This document shows positions 57,056 through 64,000 of a stretch of DNA of 64,000 nucleotides, in pieces. Both the position numbers and the translations under genes were made by a program. How positions within the stretch are numbered: the stretch's first letter is position 1; each line of letters begins with the position of its first letter. Source of the DNA: Symsagittifera roscoffensis (lineage: Eukaryota; Xenacoelomorpha; Acoela; Convolutidae); assembly GCF_963678635.1 (NCBI RefSeq), contig NC_087066.1:57988312-58052311 (forward strand). The letters run 5' to 3'. Under the pieces are notes generated by a model, which was not told the DNA's origin, did not search any database, and saw only the letters and a list, made by a program, of their open reading frames with translations.

Positions 57056-57299
57056 CTACTTTGTAATAGTGCCGCAGTTACTGAAATTCTCATTTATATA
57101 TATTTTTTTCCAATTTCGCCGTAAAAGATGGAAATCAAATATGCTAACTTCATTATCAAACAAATTATAAACAAATTAAATTAGTTTTGCAAACCTCCAA
57201 ATTAGATGCGGTGGCTGGAGAAAAAGCGCGGTAGAAGCTCAATTGTTCAAAATCGGCATTAAAAAAAATGCATAATTGTTTTTTCCCCACTAGCTCTCA

Positions 57300-58480
57300 T
57301 ACTATTTTTGCAAGCCTGCAAAACATGTGAGCAAGAAAGCATTTCATAACACCTAGTCAAAATACTCATCAACATCGAATCTTAAAATGAGATTTGGTGT
57401 TTTATGATTTTCAATAAAGGATTTATGCCTTATTTTCTTCTGAAAACTGTTTTTATTTTCATACAGCCTTATTTTCTTCTGAAAACTGTTTTTATTTTCA
57501 TACAGCAGATGTACAAAAACATGTTTAAAATTTGTCATTTTTCTTAAATTTTCCTCCATATTTTGCTGATAAAACTGGAGAACAAATGTGCTAAATTGAT
57601 CCTCATGCAAACTTTAAATACATTGTAATAACATTAAGTCAGTTTTTTAAAATTGAAAATTAACCGTGAGAGTGCGGGAGTGAAAACTGAACTTAAATTT
57701 TCTAAACTAAATTCAAAAGTTTTGTTCCATAAGTGACGATTTGTGCAAGAATGCAAAATTTTGTACAAATTTTTCAGTAATCTTTATACACTTTCTGCAG
57801 GCGTGCAAATTATGTGAACAGGAAATTCTTCATAACACCTATAAAATCAGTTAGAAAAAAAATCATCAGCATTAAGATAAAATGCGACCAAATTTTTGAT
57901 ATCTTGGTTTACCTCTTTTCGTATTCTCTATTTGACAGATGTTTTGCTATTCTTTAGCATAAAAAATTTGCTGTAAAAAGAGAAAATGTGCACTTTTCTC
58001 ATGCAAAAATCAAATACCTTGCGACAACGTAATTTAGTTTCTTAAACCAAATCTAAACGAGCTCAGTGAAAACCAAATGTGGGGGAGGTGGAGTGGAAAA
58101 CAAGATCAAGTTCTTTCTGAATTCCGAAGTTATTTCAAAAATTGGAGTTTTAGAAAGCAAAAAGTGGAACATACTTTTTAAACTTTTTTATCAATTAAGC
58201 TCATAAATTTTTTTGCAAACTTGCAAACTGTGTGAGCAAAATAGCCTTTCATATCACTTATGCAATCACCAATTAAAAAATTCACAAACAAGTTAAAAAA
58301 GCGACCTAAGTATTTGTGATTTTTCATTATTGTGATTCATGCTATAAGACTTTTTGATTACTATTTTTGGACATGTGTTTTGCTATTATTTAAAAAAAGT
58401 TGCGCTTTTTGAAGTAAACAGCAAATTCATTGCAAACTCAATTCTCGTGTCCTGTTAAAACAAAAAAACCGATTGACTAG
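57300..58480. repeat. Diverged tandem repeat, ~420-490 bp
   Basis: A block GCAAGCCTGCAAAACATGTG followed by AGCATTTCATAACACCT recurs near 57310, 57797 and 58213, with a fourth relative near 56118. CTCATGCAAA-type blocks near 57602 and 58005 hold the same spacing. It resembles an old satellite. Confidence 0.6.
57428..57505. repeat. 39-bp direct duplication
   Basis: Two identical adjacent copies beginning CCTTATTTTCTTCTG and ending TTTTCATACAG. Confidence 0.95.
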
Positions 58481-58546
58481 CGTGCAATGTTATTTTTTTT
58501 TAATCATTTTAACCCCCAGCAAATTATATTCCCTCTACAACAAAAA

Positions 58547-58930
58547 CAGGAGCGGATTTAGGGGGAGAGACGCTTCTTTCCCTCAGGTATTTGACCCCCT
58601 GCCGACCAAATGGTCCCCCCTTTCAACTATTTTGAGATATTTATTTTTTGGTGACGGACCCTAAAATTTTTCTATGAGCGTCTTTGGCGCCAATATATAC
58701 TAATTTTACGGGGAGCGCGCCAAAAACCAGCGACTGTTTGGTCAAAATTTTCCAAAAAAAGCCTATAAACGCCTTGCATAGCAGAAATTTTGGCCAAAAC
58801 AGGGGCTTTTTGGTGATTTCGAAGAGCTCGGAAAATCAAGTTGTTCGACACCTAAAAAAAGGTCAACAAAATTTCGAAAACTTTTTTAAATTCCCCCCCC
58901 CCCCTCGAGAAAATCCTAGATCCGCTCCTG
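58547..58930. mobile_element. hAT-like MITE, CAGGGG family, copy H7
   Basis: Ends CAGGAGCGGATTTAGG and CCTAGATCCGCTCCTG, flanked by AACAAAAA and AACACAAA (7 of 8). Both ends carry the same compensating change (GGGG to GGAG), so the inverted match is kept. It contains the family's CGCCAATATATACTAATTTT. Confidence 0.85.
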
Positions 58931-60332
58931 AACACAAATATACTGTTATGGCGGGCTGAACGGATCTAGTTTTTTTTGAGGGGGGAAATTTTAAGGTCGA
59001 CCAAACTCAAATCTTCATCTCACTAGAAAACTCATACAAGTTTAACAAAATTTTCTTGCGCTGTATTCAATTTTTGTTTAGAAATAGAGGTCAAAAATAA
59101 TTTCAAAATTAGCATATGTTATGGCCTTCAGAAAAAACGTAGGGTCGTTATGTCGAAAACAGCGATGTGAAAAAAATCCTTTGGGTGCTGAGGGGTTCGG
59201 ATTTTGAGCACCACGCCCCCTTCCACCTAAGCCCCCCCCCCACCGATAAATTTTCATTTAGTAGATTGAGATGGCTCGAATGGCAGGGAGGCAACATTGC
59301 GAGTTAAATCAACCAATTTTTGGATGCTGTAAACTATCATATAGCATAGTTGATTTGGGCTCTTTTTCCTTTCCCCCCCACCTGCAAACTTTTATATTTG
59401 AAGTTGCAGTTAACTTTGTCCGATTGTCCTGAAAATTGGCATGCAGACTAATTAGGCCATAACAAGCATATTTGGTCTTCATAATTAACCTTGTAAAACC
59501 ACTCGTTAGACCATAAAGTTCATGTTTGAGTGAGGTGGGGGGGGGGAAGGAAAAAGAGCCTTGATTTGTATTTGAAAACTCACCTTGTAAACTTTCTTTC
59601 ATTGAGATGAAATTAAAATGAAGTTCATTTTTCATCTCAAACTTCAATTTTTTGAAAAAAAGCACGTTCTTTAAATTAGTTTGAAAAACCAACAAGTGAG
59701 TCATAAAAAACAGATGTTTGGCCTTAATACGAATGAAAAACTATTCGTCTGTTTTCGAACGGCTGGCGGGCTTTTTCCTAACCCCCTCGTAAAAACACAA
59801 AAAAACATGGCATTTTGTTTGTAAGAAATGTTGTAAGAAATTGTTTATAGGTTCACACTGACACGTTTTAACGCAGTTTATAACGTGAAAAGCCGTTTTA
59901 AGTAGACTTTCAAATAATGATTTTCAGAAAAAAATCAAAGGGGGGTGGGTGGATAAGAGCCCGTTGGCGTTCTGAGTGGGTGCCATAGCCATTGAAATTT
60001 CAACTGTAATCAATATAAGATGGTGAAAACATTTATGGTGGCCCCAAATGCTAATAAAAAGAATTTGAGTTATGGTTTATGGGTATAACTCATAGAGTAA
60101 TTTCGGATAGGGTACACCGTCTGCTCGTCACGCTATCTTATTTTCGGCCGGATAGATTCGTGCTACTTCTTAGTCTAATACCGATCCTAATCTTACTCTT
60201 ATATCTACTAGTCTCAGGGTGTTTAACTAGTCTCTGCTAGGCTCAATAGATCTAGAGTATACTGGCTTATTGCGACTGCTGAAGTTCTCTTGGAGAGGTA
60301 ACTAATTTCTAAGTTAAATTCAAATCTCTCTG
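58931..60332. other. Intergenic sequence with one MITE
   Basis: Several pyrimidine or purine runs (CCCCCCCCC near 59230, GGGGGGTGGGTGG near 59940). Apart from the MITE at 59358-59560 nothing is recognised. Confidence 0.4.
59358..59560. mobile_element. GGCTCTTTT MITE, 203 bp, perfect TSD
   Basis: Starts GGCTCTTTTTCCTTTCCCC and ends GGAAGGAAAAAGAGCC. The perfect 8-bp TSD TTGATTTG lies at 59350-59357 and 59561-59568. The interior shares GCATGCAGACTAATTA-like sequence with the copy at 39220. Confidence 0.9.
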
Positions 60333-60360
60333 GTGCTGAAATTACAAGTAATTTCAGCAC
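60333..60360. other. Perfect 13-bp inverted repeat (hairpin)
   Basis: GTGCTGAAATTAC, two bases AA, then GTAATTTCAGCAC. It could form a strong hairpin in RNA or DNA, in a stretch with balanced composition that may be the regulatory end of an element. Confidence 0.9.
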
Positions 60361-61975
60361 TTACAAATAAGTGGGTTGTTAGTTAGATGGTATATGATTG
60401 GTTAAAATTAAATATTTTATAGTGATAAAATATCTAATTTATCCAATAATAAAATGTAGCTTAGACCAGGTTCCACCCATCCGGGGTTTACAGAGTTTTT
60501 AGATTTATCTTTCTTTCTGTAATTGAAGAATGGATGATGAACGTTGGTATTTGGCGAACATCATTTTCTTATCCGGTTCCTCTAAGAAGAACGTTCCAGG
60601 ACGCTGGAATGAGGGATATGAAATTTTTATCTTGTCATTCGACAACGACTGTGATCCCCAATGAAATCAATCCGATTTCAAAATGGTTTGCTATGTCAGA
60701 TTTTTCTGTATTACTAGAGAACTGTTTTGTGTGCAGCCTCGTCTGGGAATGGCGTGAAAATCGTGTTTGGAAGGGATGCCTTGTAACTCGGATCTGTACG
60801 TATAATTGAACATCCAGGTGGTCATTGGTCTAGTTCAATGAAGTCCTTTTCTGCGAAGTCAAATCGTACATTAAATCCTTTGAGTCGTGATTGTGGACGG
60901 CATGTCGGTTGTGTTTAGCCATTCTTTTGTTCGAGTGTGATGGAACAGTCTAGTCTTTGGATGTTCGTCTTTGTTGTTGTGTATGATCTATATACTGCAT
61001 ATTATGATTTACATTTTATACGTACCTCTAAATGATGTACCTCTAATTAAAAATTGAAGTGTGGTCACAAAGCGTGGGTGTAGCGCGGTGGGTTAGGCCG
61101 GCTATAAGAATGCTCAGGGCGTCCTTCTCTGGTGGGTTAGGCCAGGAGTGGGAGTATGATTTCATGCTGTTTCTTTGAGAGGTCCTGTTATGTGATAACA
61201 TTTTATGTTCGTTTTTTCTGGTCTTTCTTATGTTACTTTGGTTGTGTCCTTTTTTCAAAAATCAAATTGTTTTTGGTTTGGGTATGTCTTACGACTTTTT
61301 TGTGTTTTATTATTTCTTTCTTAGACTTTATAATAGTCTTCAAAAGAATAAATTATCCAGTTTTAAGGTGGGTTAATCCGGTTTGGATACCGTTGGTTTT
61401 CTTTTCTTAGTCATGCTGTTATTTTATGATTTGTGGTGTTTAGTAAGTTGGGTTGGTTAGTTTGGTTTAGTATATAGTTCCTTTCCAACCGGGTTAAAGA
61501 AAAGGTTGAAACTTGTTATTGATTGTTTGAGTTGTTGTTAGTGAAACATGAAATTGTTATTTAAACAATTCTTCGTGGGCGAGCTGTGCGAGTTTGGATA
61601 GAATTCTTTGTGCGAATGAATGAAAATATGGAAAAGGTTAGTACTGCTTTCTCATTTTATGAATTTATTGCTTAGAAATTGACTTTTTACTGCTTTAGGG
61701 GAAGTTTAAAATTAAAAATTTTCATCGTATGTAGTTTTACTGCTTCTTGGGGAAATAATTTATAAATGAAATTACTACATTGGGTATGGTTTTTACCACA
61801 TTATTTTGTGCGAAAGACTTTTTTATAAATTAACAAGTTTGTATTTTTATTTGTCTTTTTTCCATTTTGTAGATGATTGTGGTGTGAAGACTAAAAGAAT
61901 AAATTAAACATTGATAGAAAATGATTAGTACAATTTTGAATTTATTAGTTAAAATTATTTTAATTCATAATTACC
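60361..61975. other. GT-rich sequence downstream of the ORF chain
   Basis: The base skew (G and T on the plus strand) matches that of the ORF chain at 62-64 kb and differs from the region left of 60 kb, so it may be the 3' part of the same unit. AATAAAATG occurs at 60448. Short ORFs here show no recognisable feature. Confidence 0.4.
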
Positions 61976-62236
61976 CTATTCATCTGGGAAAAAGCCATGT
62001 GGGAAGATGTCGTGAATCAAGTCTGATGTTGCTATTAACTTGGCTAGTATGCGTATAACATTTTTAGTTTGTAGCAGTGGCCAAAGCAATTGAAGTGCGT
62101 TGATGGTGTTTAGTTCTTCTGTGCCTACTGCGAATTCATGAGTTGTGTTTTGGATTAGGTTGTAAATTTTATGATTATATTTAGTGTTATGAATAAATGC
62201 TAGTACAGGTATTCGATAGGTTGTATGAATTCATGC
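61976..62236 (-). CDS. 3' open frame of the unknown ORF chain, no start codon
   Basis: Directly past the end of the 528-codon ORF, the frame one base back is open from a stop near 62236 to TAG at 61976-61978 and overlaps the larger ORF by about 35 bases. The translation is protein-like, with an amphipathic stretch (LQLLWPLLQTKNVIRIL) and an end FPHGFFPDE, and its composition agrees with the larger ORF. It has no ATG near its start. It is therefore probably the C-terminus of the same protein, reached by a frameshift mutation, a sequence error or programmed shifting. No slippery heptamer is evident at this joint. I do not recognise it. Confidence 0.45.
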
Positions 62237-63786
62237 GGGATAATGAAGGGTCTTGATTCTTCATCATTGAAGTTCTTCGTGATGGGACAGAATATATACA
62301 TTTGGGTAACTGGGTCGTAGTTGCGGAGGATGCCGTAGAGGTTAGTATTTTTAAGGCAATATGTAAAATTAAGAAAGAATGGTGACGTGTATTTCGAGTT
62401 ATTAAACTGAAAACGGTGGTGGGATTGTCGTGATGGTGTGTGTAAATCAAAATAGTTTTGTATAAAACGATAATATGTGTAAGTGTGCGTTTGTTTAGTG
62501 CGTAACATTATATCGTGGGAACAGTGCAAATCGCGTTCCTGTGGTGAAAGAAAGTGAAAGGTTAGTGAAAATAACTGAAATTTATCATAGAAGCTTTTAT
62601 ATGCTTGTATGTCAACTATTGCTTCTGAAATTATATGATCGTGCTTTTTATCAAAATTATTAAGTGTAAATAGGTATGATGTTTTAATTAAAAAATTTTT
62701 GGTTAGTTGCGGGTTTGCAAAGCGGTCTTCGTCTAAAAATTGATCTTGGTTAGGACGGATGATATTATGATCGTTGTATTCAATTGAGTAATCGTTAGCT
62801 CGGGGTGCGGTGAATGTTTTAAATAATTTTTTATATCCAACGTATGTAAATTGTCGAGGTGTTAATGATGTGGTGAGTTTATATAGTATATTTATGTTTC
62901 TTTCGATATTTTCATTAGTATTAGTGAGTGGTAGATAAAGGGGGTTAGTATAGGTGTAGTAAGCTGTCCAATGAAGTGTTGGCATTAAAACGTGCTCATT
63001 AACAAAATTTCGTGTTTCCTTAGTAGTGGTAGAAGTATTTAAGGTATACTGTGGAAATGAGGGTAGGGTTATTTGAAAGTAATTTTTTGCGTTTGTGTGA
63101 TTTGGGTGGTTGATATATTCTCTGGCTGTTCCGGGTTTGGTTGTAAATGGGTCATTTGGGAATTTTCGTTTAAAAGTGCGGTAAGCTCGGTTAGTGCTGT
63201 TAGGTGTTTCGGTGGATGTGGATGATTGAGCTAATGATGGAGTGTAATCTGAAAGTGGTGTAGGTGTTTGTGGATTTGAGGATGTTACTGTTGATGATAG
63301 TTGATGTATCGTAAGAGTGTGGGAGTATGTTAATTGTTGTTGTAGTGTAATAAAAATGTCAAGTTCTTTGGAAATTTGAATGTTATCTGCGGAGTTATTA
63401 TGGGATCTGTCGGAATTAAATGGAGAATAGGTTGGGGTTACTAGGGAAGCGTAAGAAGGAGTAGAAAGGGATGGGAGAGGATGACTGGTTTGGATGGGTC
63501 GAAAGGGGGGTTTTGAAAAAGCTGAAGAGTTGGTCTGGGTATGGGTTGAGGGAGATGGTTCGGAGTCTGCGAATTCGTCGGGAGTTTCTACATCGGAGTT
63601 GTTAAATTGTGAGATGGTGTGAAAAACTGAAATATCTGAGTTAGTATCAGAATTCATGCTTGATGGTATATTAATAACTGGAGAATCGGGTGGCGGGAAA
63701 ACAAAAAGTGGGATAATTGGGACTTGAGTTTGGAGGTTGGCTGGGTGGGAACTTGAGCGATGGAGGGATCCAATTTGTCGGCTCAT
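62200..63786 (-). CDS. Unknown 528-codon ORF
   Basis: I do not recognise this protein. It is the longest uninterrupted non-retroelement ORF in the window. Residues 1 to about 200 are low-complexity, rich in S, T, P and N (for example SSTSTETPNSTN), and likely disordered. Residues from about 205 to 528 look folded, with many aromatic residues, NINILYKLTTSLTPRQFTYVGYKKLF, a segment with FDKKHDHIISEAIVDIQAYKSFYDKFQLF, and an end IIPHEFIQPIEYLY. There is no signal peptide, membrane segment, zinc knuckle, polymerase or nuclease motif. The start ATG overlaps the stop of an upstream open frame (ATGA), and a 3' frame continues after its stop. That layout suggests a compact multi-ORF element rather than a standard host gene, but this is inference. 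Confidence 0.6.
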   Translation of the reverse strand: MSRQIGSLHRSSSHPANLQTQVPIIPLFVFPPPDSPVINIPSSMNSDTNSDISVFHTISQFNNSDVETPDEFADSEPSPSTHTQTNSSAFSKPPFRPIQTSHPLPSLSTPSYASLVTPTYSPFNSDRSHNNSADNIQISKELDIFITLQQQLTYSHTLTIHQLSSTVTSSNPQTPTPLSDYTPSLAQSSTSTETPNSTNRAYRTFKRKFPNDPFTTKPGTAREYINHPNHTNAKNYFQITLPSFPQYTLNTSTTTKETRNFVNEHVLMPTLHWTAYYTYTNPLYLPLTNTNENIERNINILYKLTTSLTPRQFTYVGYKKLFKTFTAPRANDYSIEYNDHNIIRPNQDQFLDEDRFANPQLTKNFLIKTSYLFTLNNFDKKHDHIISEAIVDIQAYKSFYDKFQLFSLTFHFLSPQERDLHCSHDIMLRTKQTHTYTYYRFIQNYFDLHTPSRQSHHRFQFNNSKYTSPFFLNFTYCLKNTNLYGILRNYDPVTQMYIFCPITKNFNDEESRPFIIPHEFIQPIEYLY

Positions 63787-64000
63787 TTTGGGCTAAAAAA
63801 ATGATTATTTTGAGACTGAAAAGTGGTGGTATGAGGTTGTTCGATAATTTGTTCATATGTATTATCATTTTGTGAATGATTTGTCATCATGTGTTGAATG
63901 GGACTTTGTATTGTATTTGGTCTGAAATTTGGACTATTTGTGATTGCTAGGTTTCGAAAATTTCGGGGAACTAATGATAATGGATGGTTTTGTGGTAGGG
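63783..64000 (-). CDS. Upstream open frame of the unknown chain, cut by window edge
   Basis: Open from the window edge (no stop in 71 codons) to TGA at 63785-63783. The visible part is rich in N, Q, H, P and T (MMTNHSQNDNTYEQIIEQ, then FQSQNNHFFSPK). Its last codons CCA AAA with the preceding C form CCCAAAA, directly followed by the stop, which overlaps the ATG of the next ORF. It is probably the C-terminal end of a longer protein beyond the window. Function unknown. Confidence 0.5.
   Translation of the reverse strand, partial: LPQNHPLSLVPRNFRNLAITNSPNFRPNTIQSPIQHMMTNHSQNDNTYEQIIEQPHTTTFQSQNNHFFSPK

Noticed and set aside
60534-60809. 91-codon plus-strand ORF
   Set aside because: No recognisable feature and no codon or splice context. 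It is opposite in strand to the neighbouring ORF chain, so probably chance.
61070-61150. tRNA-like or tRNA-derived SINE at GGGTGTAGCGCGGTGGGTTAG
   Set aside because: It resembles an A box, but there is no B box (GGTTCGANTCC) at the right distance and no cloverleaf could be drawn.
62187-62450. 87-codon minus-strand ORF overlapping the end of the 528-codon ORF
   Set aside because: It is in the other alternative frame, low-complexity (S, T, H), and ends just past the overlap. The open frame ending at 61976 is the better continuation.

Overview
The window is AT-rich animal DNA. It comes from an invertebrate nuclear genome, and a nematode is possible but unproven. It is dominated by transposable elements, tandem duplications and decayed repeats. 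Support for a eukaryote: a split minus-strand glycosyltransferase gene with GT..AG introns, two families of Ty3/gypsy-like retroelements, many small inverted-repeat transposons (MITEs) with 8-bp target-site duplications (TSDs), and satellite-like tandem repeats. A TTTCAG acceptor lies 4 bases before the glycosyltransferase ATG, as in trans-spliced genes. One 200-base assembly gap (N run) lies at 11560-11759.

Layout. 1-6290: diverged tandem repeats and a clean 21-bp minisatellite. 6290-11559: a decayed coding stretch on the minus strand, dispersed repeats, one short plus-strand ORF of unknown function (9326-9613) and unassigned sequence. 12139-20390: a MITE followed by a ~3.7-3.9 kb tandem duplication (12799-16503 and 16504-20390), each copy holding transposons nested up to four deep. 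20676-21565: two more copies of a hairpin-ended element. 21643-28142 (minus): three exons of a beta-1,6-N-acetylglucosaminyltransferase-like (GCNT/Branch family) gene, with a CCCGCAC-ended element in its first intron and its last coding part not found. 28690-39080: a nested stack of gypsy family 1, namely an old decayed copy (28690-31692 and 38541-39080) interrupted by a young copy with two 252-bp LTRs (32283-32534 and 38286-38537) plus an extra gag fragment (31693-32153).

39662-53811: gypsy family 2, which lacks integrase, amplified in tandem. There are two ~4.5 kb units, then a 2278-bp gag-containing segment in three near-identical copies. 53811-60500: inverted-repeat elements, diverged tandem repeats and two MITEs. 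60500-64000: a compositionally different region ending in a minus-strand chain of three overlapping ORFs of unknown function: an open frame entering from the right edge, an intact 528-codon ORF and a 3' open frame. The first two meet at an ATGA stop-start overlap that also carries a CCCAAAA heptamer.

The only probable host gene is the GCNT-like gene. The retroelement genes are gag-protease-reverse transcriptase-RNase H(-integrase) modules, nearly all broken by frameshifts. The 62-64 kb ORF chain is the best candidate for something undescribed.
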